From the NCBI GenBank assembly GCA_030762175.1, contig CM060842.1, forward strand, positions 68,143,001 to 68,207,000: a DNA stretch of 64,000 nucleotides, given 5' to 3'. Shown piece by piece: positions 25,851 through 33,735 of this stretch (position 1 is its first letter; each line of letters begins with the position of its first letter). A program made the translations under genes and the position numbers. Source of the stretch: Metallyticus violacea (lineage: Eukaryota; Arthropoda; Insecta; Mantodea; Metallyticidae). The notes beneath the pieces are model-generated. The model did no database searches. It saw only the letters and a program-made list of their open reading frames with translations, and was not told where the DNA came from.

Positions 25851-26088
25851 AGTAGTATATACCCCCCGGGAGGCAGACAGGGTCAACGACCTCTTGGCGC
25901 CAGACTGACCTTGAACTGTCTGGGTCAGTTCAAGGTCTTTTGACCTTGGAAGCAAGGTTGTCTGGCCTTGAAAGTCTAGACATCAAGGTTGGGAGTCTAG
26001 ACGTTCAAGGTTGCCAGGCGCGTCGCACCCCGCCCCGCCTCCCGAGGGGCATGTTTTCTCTTTATTTTTTTTACATACAATATTGTCT
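25851..26088 (+). repeat. Left terminal inverted repeat (238 bp)
   Basis: Begins AGTAGTATATACCCCCC and matches the reversed right end with about 5 substitutions and no length change. It contains seven CAAGGT-type hexamers (CAAGGT, CAAGGC) in both orientations, a perfect CAAGGTC-TTTT-GACCTTG stem-loop, two TCTAGA palindromes in AGTCTAGAC repeats and a GC-rich block CCCCGCCCCGCCTCCCGAGG. Such structured ends suggest binding sites for a replication or packaging protein. Confidence 0.95.
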
Positions 26089-26121
26089 GTATATTTTCCT
26101 TTATTGTTTTTTGTTTTACAA

Positions 26122-26352
26122 TTATCTATAAAATAACATAATGGTATTGATAAAACAATTTACAAAAATTGATATAACAAAAATTAAAGTGGCTAGCACT
26201 ACGTTGTTAGCCGCTGCTGTCACATTTCGAGCGATGATCGTCGAGACGTGATGAGGTTCGTGGATGCTGCGTAGATGCGGCATGTATAATATCCACAGCA
26301 GGAGAAATAGTCCCAAGAGGAAAGCGGCGAGGCCTAACAGGGTGCACTGCAT
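26122..26352 (-). CDS. Small two-helix membrane protein, unknown
   Basis: ATG at 26,350-26,352; 76 residues. Two hydrophobic segments, about residues 4-24 and 52-72, flank a short polar loop with Arg and His (residues 27-45), predicting a hairpin membrane protein. No family recognised. It is the outermost gene at the left end and ends about 30 bp inside the terminal repeat boundary. Its start lies 11 bp after the stop of the next minus-strand ORF (26,363), so the two are probably transcribed together. An envelope- or membrane-remodelling role would be a guess. A chance ORF cannot be excluded. Confidence 0.5.
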   Translation of the reverse strand: MQCTLLGLAAFLLGLFLLLWILYMPHLRSIHEPHHVSTIIARNVTAAANNVVLATLIFVISIFVNCFINTIMLFYR

Positions 26353-26362
26353 GTTTTTTTTT

Positions 26363-26647
26363 TTAGTTTGCGCTGTTGCAGAAATTGCAATCTGCGACGT
26401 ACGGAGGCGGTCCGTCGATCTGCGTGCCTGAACCTGTGTTGTAGTGTGCGGTGCACCTGCGGTAGGGGGCGTATGCCTGCTTGCAGAAGAAGTCTAAATG
26501 TTCCCAGACGGCGTCGACGTCTAAAGGACGAAGAACGTCTAGAACGTAGGGATGAGCGGCAAGAGAGATCCGCTCGTGATCGGCCAAAAGCGAAAGTCTC
26601 TTATCCCACTTCAAATAGTTGCGCAGAGTTCCTTCTAAGGAACACAT
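26363..26647 (-). CDS. Uncharacterised 94-residue protein
   Basis: First ATG is at 26,645-26,647; the frame is open back to about 26,725 without another ATG, so an upstream exon or non-ATG start is possible. The product has a C-terminal part with PPPY at about residue 83 (the PPxY class of WW-domain ligand, which recruits Nedd4-type ubiquitin ligases) and cysteines in CNFC near the end. I do not recognise the family. The coding density (few stops on this strand, GC about 50%) makes a real gene plausible. Confidence 0.5.
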   Translation of the reverse strand: MCSLEGTLRNYLKWDKRLSLLADHERISLAAHPYVLDVLRPLDVDAVWEHLDFFCKQAYAPYRRCTAHYNTGSGTQIDGPPPYVADCNFCNSAN

Positions 26648-26935
26648 AACAGAGTATGGAGGATGGATAATTCTAATATCTCTAAGTGTATGAGCATGCA
26701 CCTTTAGTGAGTGTGTAAGGTACAAGAGCTGGAACGAGACTGAAGCGGAGGTGGGGAGGGCGAGTCTCTTTCATTGCTGGCTACATGATGCAACAGATTA
26801 CGTAATGGGTTTTAACGTTTTCTGATTGGTCGGAATAACAGATATTAGGATTGGTTGAAGCAACGCGTTGAACGGAATGCAATTGGCTAAAATAAGCTGT
26901 GTTGCGATTGGGCGAATAAATCACGTGGTATATTG
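26648..26935. promoter_or_regulatory. Divergent promoter region with four ATTGG (inverted CCAAT) boxes
   Basis: ATTGG occurs at 26,825, 26,850, 26,882 and 26,907, spacing 25, 32 and 25 bp, within the gap between the minus-strand small genes and the plus-strand glycoprotein gene. CCAAT boxes bind NF-Y in animals. The regular spacing upstream of a TATA box suggests an enhancer-promoter for the glycoprotein gene or for both directions. Confidence 0.5.
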
Positions 26936-26936
26936 C

Positions 26937-26969
26937 TATTTAAAGAGGTAAAAAAAGCATTACGTCAGT
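26937..26969 (+). promoter_or_regulatory. TATA box and TCAGT initiator of the glycoprotein gene
   Basis: TATTTAAAG at 26,937 is followed 28 bp downstream by CGTCAGTGC at 26,963-26,971, matching the arthropod initiator TCAGT. Transcription from there would leave only about 10 nt before the ATG at 26,975, which decides that start over any upstream alternative. Confidence 0.6.
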
Positions 26970-26974
26970 GCAGG

Positions 26975-28348
26975 ATGATTGCAATATTGATATTGTGCGT
27001 GCTCGCAAGAGCGAGTGCCGACCGCAATTGCGTGAGTTTTGGAAGATGCGGTTTTGAAGTAAACGACAAAACAGGATATATGCAAAATGCGACCATGTGT
27101 CGCAAAAACTACGAACTTATGCCCAATTGTTCTTGCGTTTACAAAAGAAATGCAACGTGCACGTTTGATGTCAATTTGTTGAGCGTAGAAAATATGAATA
27201 AAGTGTACACGTGTCTAGCACCTATAACTAGATGTAATTCGGGCGGACGTTGCGGTAATGCTTATTACGGAGAGTTACACGTAGGTCACGTTCAGTGCGA
27301 AAAAGGTTATATGGTTAGCGACGTTTGCGAATGCGTGGAATCTAACACTTCAGCATTAAACAATACAGGTTGTAAATTTCACGGTGCACCTGTAAATATG
27401 TTAACAAATTTAAATCGTGCCATAAAGGTGGAAATGATGGACTGTAGAGCGATAATCGACAAAGTCGATGCGTCGTTAGGTTTAGATCTCGATTGGAAAC
27501 TCGCTTCTAAAGAAACTGAGTTATTACTAGTATATGACATAATTGATGAGATGAATTCGTATTTTAGTAATAATTACGTGCACGTATTTGGAAAGTGCGG
27601 AAGAGGCGATTGGAATCTCAACATTGGAGGTAAAACCTTTGCTGGGAGAGCGAAACGCGCATCTAGATGGTCTGCTGAAGGCACGTTAAACATAAAATCG
27701 GAGTGCTGGTCCGAGACATCAGCGTCGTCCGAACCCGAGCGTGTCTCCATTAACAATTTGAGAAAAGCAGTTGCCGAAAAATGTAAGGTGGCGCTAAGCA
27801 AGGTTAGACAGAGACTCGTTAGGGAATGTAACGAAAAAGTTAATAATATAAACGAGGAATTAGATACAGCTCTAGCGGACAGACAAAAACTAATAGACGA
27901 ATTGGAAAAATCCAAAGAATTAATTGATAAGGTAAAACAGAGATGTGGTAGAGAAAGTAACGAAAAAGTTCACAATTTAAATAGGGAATTAGATAAAGCT
28001 CTGGCCGATAAACAAAAATTAAAGGAGGATTTGGAAAAGTCCGAAGAATTAATTTTAACCATGAAACAACTATTGGAAGAAAGGAAACATAACCTAACTC
28101 GACATAGAGCTTTGGTAGATACAATTAAACAAAACGTAGATAAAATATATGGGGAATTTGTGGGTTTAAAAGATTTAGTAGCAAATCTAACTAAATTACG
28201 AATATGTAATGGTAAGAAAACTGAAAAGGGCACAGAGGATCTTTACGTTAATTACGACGATGACGATCATATGGAGGAATATGAAAAGGATGAAGATATC
28301 TTCGAAGAGGAAGATGTAGATGGAGATTTTGCATATATGTCAAAATAA
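26975..28348 (+). CDS. Secreted coiled-coil glycoprotein, candidate virion spike or fibre
   Basis: 457 residues. Residues 1-15 form a signal peptide (MIAILILCVLARASA). Two tandem cysteine modules follow (about 19-62 and 88-135), each with GRCG, a later GY or NY, then C-x-C, and N-glycosylation sites such as NATM, NCSC and NNTG. Residues 208-213 read CGRGDW, containing RGD, and residues 225-228 read RAKR, a furin-type site. From about 265 to 400 lies a long coiled coil built from a tandemly duplicated block (NEKVNNINEELDTALADRQK and NEKVHNLNRELDKALADKQK). The C-terminus is strongly acidic. No membrane anchor is visible. It is intact, with AATAAA overlapping its stop. Function is inferred from architecture only; a secreted virulence-type or host-derived protein is an alternative. 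Confidence 0.75.
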   Translation: MIAILILCVLARASADRNCVSFGRCGFEVNDKTGYMQNATMCRKNYELMPNCSCVYKRNATCTFDVNLLSVENMNKVYTCLAPITRCNSGGRCGNAYYGELHVGHVQCEKGYMVSDVCECVESNTSALNNTGCKFHGAPVNMLTNLNRAIKVEMMDCRAIIDKVDASLGLDLDWKLASKETELLLVYDIIDEMNSYFSNNYVHVFGKCGRGDWNLNIGGKTFAGRAKRASRWSAEGTLNIKSECWSETSASSEPERVSINNLRKAVAEKCKVALSKVRQRLVRECNEKVNNINEELDTALADRQKLIDELEKSKELIDKVKQRCGRESNEKVHNLNRELDKALADKQKLKEDLEKSEELILTMKQLLEERKHNLTRHRALVDTIKQNVDKIYGEFVGLKDLVANLTKLRICNGKKTEKGTEDLYVNYDDDDHMEEYEKDEDIFEEEDVDGDFAYMSK

Positions 28349-28358
28349 AAAAAAGTGA

Positions 28359-28359
<1 letters not shown>

Positions 28360-28412
<53 letters not shown>
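28360..28412. repeat. (TA)n microsatellite between convergent genes
   Basis: About 26 TA dinucleotides separate the 3' ends of the glycoprotein and dUTPase genes. Confidence 0.97.
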
Positions 28413-28415
<3 letters not shown>

Positions 28416-28416
28416 G

Positions 28417-28839
28417 CTAGTATTTTCCAGTGCTACCAAAACCCTTATTGCCTCTAGAAGTATCTTTTAATACTGTAACTAGTTGTACTTTAGGCATCGC
28501 AATTTTTTCGCATATTAGTTGTGCAATCTTTTGTCTTTTGCAAATCTTACGCTTACAGTTAGAATTATTTCTCAGTAGAACGCATATTTCGCCGGTAAAG
28601 TCCCTATCCACGATACCGCCTGCAACACTAAGACCTAAAATGGCTAAACTTGATTTTTCAGAAATGCGTATATAGGTGTTTTTGGGAGGCGTAGCTGAAA
28701 TTCCGATAGGCACTTTAACTGTTTTGCGCGGTCTAATTACATATGACTTTGGAGAAAATACGTCTAAACCTGCAGATTCATCAGTGCACCGTGTAGGCAT
28801 TATTGCATGTTTATTGAGTAACACTCTTTGAAGTGTTAT
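28417..28839 (-). CDS. dUTPase (deoxyuridine 5'-triphosphate nucleotidohydrolase)
   Basis: Trimeric dUTPases hydrolyse dUTP to dUMP and pyrophosphate, keeping uracil out of new DNA. All five family motifs are present in order: DESAGLDVFS, SEKSSLA, GGIVDRDFTGE (with the catalytic Asp), KRQKIAQL and SRGNKGFGSTG. The ATG at 28,800 gives 127 residues. Family homology begins a little earlier at ITLQRVLL, directly after a very good 3' splice site (TTTTTTTTCCATTTTCAG, ending at base 28,840), so the true start may be in an upstream exon that I could not identify; the 127-residue form would lack the first strand. Motif II departs from the common RSGLA. No breaks are seen and the enzyme is probably active. 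Confidence 0.88.
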   Translation of the reverse strand: MTLQRVLLNKHAIMPTRCTDESAGLDVFSPKSYVIRPRKTVKVPIGISATPPKNTYIRISEKSSLAILGLSVAGGIVDRDFTGEICVLLRNNSNCKRKICKRQKIAQLICEKIAMPKVQLVTVLKDTSRGNKGFGSTGKY

Positions 28840-29088
28840 CTGAAAATGGAAAAAAAATAAGCTGTGTGTATTTATATCATATTTTATTAGTGTTAAATAA
28901 AAAAAAACAAAAGTATAAAATAACAAAAAGTATAAAATATGTACAATGTAGAAGCTGAAAACAAAAGTATAAAATATTTACAAAAGTTTAAATATGCTTT
29001 GCAGACATATGTTGCACGAACTTCCAATATATTGGCGTCGCACAGACGGTATTGAACAGAAAGAAGCATTGCAGCACGACGACGTCAC

Positions 29089-29460
29089 CTAAAACCAAAT
29101 ATTTCTAGTTTCTTCTACTCGGTTTTGCGAGCAGAGCAAATTTGCTATATGCTCGCCTTTAGTAATACCGACTGTAGAATTAGAAAAATTAAAAATAAAT
29201 ACCGAAACTACGTGCACATCATCGCACGCATAAAATTGAGTGGAAAAAAATAAATTTTTTACATTTAGTCTAGGGGCCGGAGTTAATATACCGGTAAACC
29301 CTGATGGAATTGAAATATTAAGCCCTGTATGTATCAGCATTTTTCCCATGGCTGGGATGTTGACACATACAGAGCTCCTAAGTTGAAAAATGGACGATAC
29401 CTGGACGGGTATCGTCGAATCCGTCGACACGTGGTCGACTGCAGTGCCGGAGGGGAATGT
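29089..29460 (-). CDS. Second, degenerate dUTPase-fold protein
   Basis: The frame is open from about 29,490; no ATG is seen and a GTG lies at 29,428-29,430. Residues PAMGKMLIHTGLNISIPSGF, TGILTPAPRLNVKNLFF and VGITKGEHIANLLC follow the dUTPase pattern (a P-G-x-x-x-I-x-TG-I-x-I-P strand, a G-x-I turn, motif II position, motif IV K-G-x-x-I-A-x-L), but the motif III Asp and the Gly-rich motif V are missing. It would therefore keep the fold without catalysis. It overlaps the end of the repeat protein in another frame and may be that protein's frameshifted C-terminal domain. It lies just upstream of the true dUTPase, so a tandem duplication followed by new function is likely. Confidence 0.6.
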   Translation of the reverse strand, partial: TFPSGTAVDHVSTDSTIPVQVSSIFQLRSSVCVNIPAMGKMLIHTGLNISIPSGFTGILTPAPRLNVKNLFFSTQFYACDDVHVVSVFIFNFSNSTVGITKGEHIANLLCSQNRVEETRNIWF

Positions 29461-30526
29461 GAGTAGGGCAAGATGACGGTATCGGCACTACTGATGTCGG
29501 CAATCACACGATCGCCTTCGATAGTATGATTGCCAACATCGTTACCATGTTCATCGTCATCTTGCCGGTCATCGTCGTTTTCGTCATCTTGTTGGTCCTC
29601 GTCATCTTGCTGGTCCTCGTCATCTTGTTGGTCGTCGTCCTCGTCATCTTGTTGGTCGTCATCTTGTTGGTCATCGTCTTCATCTTGTTGGTCGTCGTCG
29701 TCGTCTTCGTCATCGTCATCTTGGGGGTCATTACCGTCTGAAATGGTTTCTAATACGCTAATAAAATTTGTCAATGCTTCAGCCAATACATTGGAAGCAT
29801 TTTTTAATTGCGACATATGTCTGCGAAGTTCCTGATGATGCTGTTCCGGAGTAGTGGTAGGACGGAGGTAATGCTGCAGCTGCTCCATCAAAGTAGCAGG
29901 AGTGATGGTGGCGGTAGTTGGATGGAGCTGCTGCCGCCTCTGTTCCATCGGAGGAGGAGGAGTTGGATGGACCTGCTGCCGCCTCTGTACCATCGGAGGA
30001 TGAGGAGTTGAATGGAGCTGCTGCCGCCTCTGTACCATCGGAGGATGAGGAGTTGGATGGAGCTGCTGCCGCCTCTGTACCATCAGAGGATGAGGAGTTG
30101 GATGGAGGTGCTGCCGCCTCTGTTCATCTGAGGAGGAGGATGACAGCATTGTCGCTGTTCCTCCACCATAGGCGGGCGGTACTGCAGCTGTTCCTCCAGC
30201 GGGCGGTACTGCAGCTGTTCCTCCAGCGGGCGGTACTGCAGCTGTTCCTCCAGCGGGCGGTACTGCAGCTATTCCTGAGGACGATGCAGTTGTTCCTCCA
30301 GAGGACGATGCTGCTGTTGTTCCTCCAGAGGAGGATGGTGCTGTTGTTCCTCCATCAGAGGGCTGTACTGCTGTTGTCTGTTTACTTTTCTCAACTTACC
30401 GGAAGAAATGGGTATGAGATGAGGCATCGGAGGGGTCGCTGCTGCTCTCTTCCTGCTAACAGCAGCCACCTCAGATGCCTGATCCACCATTTCTCCGGTT
30501 AAGTTTACTGCTTTCTCGCTGTACAT
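29334..30526 (-). pseudogene. Pro/Gln-repeat and acidic-tract protein, broken by a stop and a frameshift
   Basis: The gene starts at ATG 30,526 behind a TATA box. Residues 1-42 include a basic stretch SRKRAAATPP. Then come glutamine/glutamate-rich repeats (LEEQLQYRP type), followed by about five copies of a 17-residue MVQRRQQLHPTPHPP unit, a helical segment (about 29,750-29,850) and a run of Asp/Gln (DDDQQDD). Two lesions are seen: a TAG at 30,269-30,271 where sister repeats have CAG, and a 1-base loss near 30,131 in a unit where sisters have ATGGAACAG. A donor-like GTAAGT begins at 30,399, so an alternatively spliced short form is possible. Basic-then-acidic low-complexity suggests a nuclear or chromatin-associated protein; function unknown. 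Confidence 0.6.
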
Positions 30527-30578
30527 GCTCTAGTAGACTCTGAGGAAGAATGATGGTGATGAGCGAAAATTTCGGATG

Positions 30579-30585
30579 TTTTATA
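30579..30585 (-). promoter_or_regulatory. TATA box of the repeat-protein gene
   Basis: Reads GTATAAAAC on the minus strand, 53 bp before the ATG, at the edge of the iteron array. Confidence 0.55.
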
Positions 30586-30639
30586 CTCGTAAGGCATGTA
30601 CGAGTGGGGGTAAAAAAAAATTGTTTACTTGCAAGTGGT

Positions 30640-31875
30640 TCTTGACAAAGTCACCTTTGCGCAATTGGCAATGAGAACAAGGACGCTAGTTAAAGTCACC
30701 TTCACACGCTCTTTCTGAAACACACTCACCTTGGCGAAGCATGACGCTAAAACGTTGCACAAGAATAAGGAAAAAGCGAGACAAAGTCACCTTGTACTTC
30801 TAGTAAACAGATAGAGTGACGCAATACACAGCTTTTGTAAACAACAACAAGGACGGAATGAGGAAAAAACGTGATATCATGACGCGACACGTAGCACGAG
30901 AATAAGGAAAACAAATTTACCTTCACACGTTGCACAAGAATAAGGAAAAAAAGCGAAAACACACTCACCTTGGCAAAGCATAACGCAAAACGTTGGCAAA
31001 AGCGAGACAAAGTCACCTTGTACGTCTAGTAAACAACAACAAGGACGGTATGAGGAAAAAACGTGATATCATGACGCGACACGTAGCACGAGAATAAAAG
31101 AAAAACAAAGTTACCTTCACACGTTGCACAAGAATAAGGAAAAAAGCGAAAACACACTCACCTTGGCAAAGCATGACGCAAAACGTCGGCAAAAGCGAGA
31201 CAAAGTCACCTTGTACGTCTAGTAAACAACAACAAGGACGGTATGAGGAAAAAACGTGATATCATGACGCGACACATTGCACAAGCGATACAAAGTCACC
31301 TTGGCGAGGCAGTAGCTCGAGAATAAGGAAAAAAAAAAAAGCGAAACAAACTCACCTTGGCAAAGCATGACGTAAAACGTTGCACAAGAATAAGGAAAAA
31401 CCGATACAAAGTCACCTTGTTATAGGTGAGGCAGTCACGGACAACGCGATTGTAAATCGACCGAGTGCAAAGTCACCTTGGAATACACGTGGCGAGAATA
31501 AGGAAAAAAAAGTAGTTACCTTGACAATAAGGAAAAAGCGAAACAAAGTCACCTTGGCGAAAGCATGACGCTAAAACGTTGCACAAGAATAACGAAAAAA
31601 ACAAGACAAAGTCACCTTGTTACAGGCGATGCAAGTAATTAGGCGATGCTGTCACGGTCAACGCGGTAGTAAATCGTCCGAGTGCAAAATAGCAAGTGAC
31701 CGTGACGCAAAGTCACCTTTGAACACATGTGACAACACGTTGCGCAAGAATAAGGAAAAAAAAACAAGCCATACAAGGTTAAAAGCAATGGGCAAGGTAT
31801 AAAAATAGCAAGTCACAGGACAATGATTAAGCCGAACGAGCGACCGCGACTTTAAAAAAGTCACCTTCGAAAACG
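30640..31875. repeat. Iteron array, candidate replication origin or enhancer
   Basis: The array holds 12 exact copies of AAAGTCACCTT and about 7 degenerate ones, all in the same orientation (first near 30,648, last near 31,856). The extended motif CAAAGTCACCTTG is an imperfect 13-bp palindrome. A second recurrent string, GCACAAGAATAAGGAAAAA, lies between copies, and a segment with AACAACAAGGACGG recurs three times with a period of about 190 bp (30,841, 31,033, 31,217). The array fills the whole gap between divergent genes and has no credible ORF. In layout it resembles the homologous regions of insect DNA viruses, which serve as origins and enhancers. That role is inferred. Confidence 0.75.
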
Positions 31876-31972
31876 CCCTTAGCGACAGGAAGAGTGACGC
31901 TACATACACTTAAAAAAAAAAAAACAACGTGCGGCAAGCTGTCATCTCCGAATCGGTGAGTACAAAATAATA

Positions 31973-33735
31973 ATGAGTTTTACGATATTGCAGCATCGAA
32001 CGAGAACGCTTAATAGATTATATTCGGGGTATTCCGAAACTATAGTTTCAGCAGAACCCATGCCCACAGATGACGAAGAAGAAGAAGAAATCGATCCCAT
32101 GGAATGGGTACATTGGGTGTTTGCTCGATATTTAGAATTTGTAGACGAGCAATTGTTAAACGGCGAACCGAGCTATTTTGGCATGTCCGTGGTCAATACC
32201 GAAAATCCCGATAGAGGGTTTTACGTCAGCGTCAGAAGGTTCGATCAACTGAACATGGAAGCGATATTAAATTCGGCCGAGGCCGTGATGCAGAGCAATT
32301 ACAATTTTTTTACCAACGGCACATTAAAGTTCACGTGCGTTTACACCAAAATAGCGGAAGGAAACGGTCTCGCCATCGGCTGCGATATGTGCGCTAAAAA
32401 TAAAGGGGTCATAGTGGTGAAAAATCGCGATAATTTATGTCTGCCTAGAGCAATTGCAATTTGCATCGCGAGGCTAGAGAATGATTCTAGCTATAATGCT
32501 ATAAAAAGAAGCGGTGGCGTGCAGACCCAGAAGGCGATAAATTTATGTCGGCTCGTCGATAAAAATGTAAACGAGCCGTGCACCGTGGAAGACGTGAAAC
32601 GTTTCGAAAGCGCTCTGAAGTGGTACGCCTTCACGGCGTTCGACGGTCACGCTCAAAATGGAATATTGTACAGGTCATCCATAGACAGCGTCAAACATGT
32701 GGATTTGATTTATCACGACAATCACTTTAACGCGATCGTGCGTTCAGGTGCACGCATTACTGCAGGCAGTGTAATCGAGCGTTCAAATACAAGAAGGAAT
32801 TGCATCGGTGCGAAAGTAGGTGTTCGAAGTGCAGACTTTCTTGCGCGGCTTCCTCTTTCGTGGAGTACGTATTTTGCTCCTCGTGCAATCGCGAATTTAA
32901 GGGAGAGGAGTGTCACGACAATCATCTGATAAAGGGCGCATTTTATCCCGGCGATATGGTAGTGTGCCACGTGGAACGAGTGTGCCTTCTGTGCAACAAA
33001 CTGTACAACCTGAGGCGCAGAAAGGTTCCTCACGTCTCGGCGAAACGTATTGCACGACGTGTAAATGTTACGTGAAGCCTAACCACCTCTGCTAAATACA
33101 GCCGTATCGAAGCAGATCTTTGAGCAGAAATTACCTGTTTCTCTTCGTGGACTTCGAGTGCACTCAAGAGAAGTCTTACGGTTCCGAGTCCTTCGAGCAC
33201 GAAGCCAATCTGTGCATCGCGTACCAAGCATGCAACGTATGCATAGACGCGAGCGAAAAGATGCAGATGTGCAACAATTGCGGCGTCAAGGAGTGGATAT
33301 TCGAGAGGGATCCCGTGCGCGAGCTTATTGAATACGTCAACATGCCGCGCACCGCTCTCAAGAACGTGGCGGTGATTGCCCACAATCTAAAATCGTACGA
33401 CGGTCACATCTTGCTGAAATACATGGTGGGAACTCTGGGGTGGACGCCGGAATTGATCATGAACGGCAATCGCATATACAGAATAAAGCACGAAAACGTC
33501 ACCTTCGCTAAATTTTATACCATTTCCGCTGTCGAAGTTTTCCAAAACTTTCGCGCTAGAAGAGGCGAAAGGGTATTTTCCCCATCTGTTCAACACCTCG
33601 GCCAACGCGAGGTACGTCGGCGCGATGCCCGATAAGCGCTACTACTGTCCCGACAAGATGTCCGCGCAGGAGAGAGAGAAATTCGAAGAGTGGCACGACA
33701 AACAGACGTCTTCGGGGTACGTGTTCGACCCGGTA
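31973..33735 (+). pseudogene. polB: DNA polymerase B (protein-primed type), N-terminal and exonuclease parts only, broken
   Basis: In Polintons this enzyme copies the element, presumably primed by terminal protein. The first 260 codons from ATG 31,973 are open, with an acidic start and the family block NRDNLCLPRAIAICIAR and HDNHFNAI. A zinc-binding region of CxxC pairs follows in another frame (HYCRQC, CSKC, CSSC, CLLC). Then the exonuclease domain appears with motif I FVDFECTQE and motif II VIAHNLKSYDGHILLKYM. Visible lesions: a frame change near 32,735-32,750, a 1-base loss at about 33,037, a TAA at 33,093-33,095 and a further frame change near 33,510. After 33,735 the palm, fingers and YxDTD-type active site are missing. 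Non-functional. Confidence 0.85.

Noticed and set aside
26368..26649. Arginine-rich plus-strand ORF
   Set aside because: Antisense shadow of the minus-strand ORF; the minus strand has the more protein-like composition.
29504..30502. Long ORFs on both strands opposite the acidic and Pro/Gln repeats (for example hydrophobic 29,526-29,741 and Ala/Ser-rich 29,918-30,502)
   Set aside because: They are frame shadows of the GAC/CAA and CAG-rich repeats; the composition is a mirror of the repeat, with no promoter or start context.
28417..30526. Splicing of the repeat-protein first exon (donor 30,399) to the dUTPase exon (acceptor 28,840) as one coding frame
   Set aside because: The first exon would end in phase 1 whereas the dUTPase frame needs phase 0 at 28,839; only a leader role remains possible.
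30640..31875. CRISPR array
   Set aside because: Repeats are short, irregularly spaced and near-palindromic in an animal genome; no spacers of constant length.
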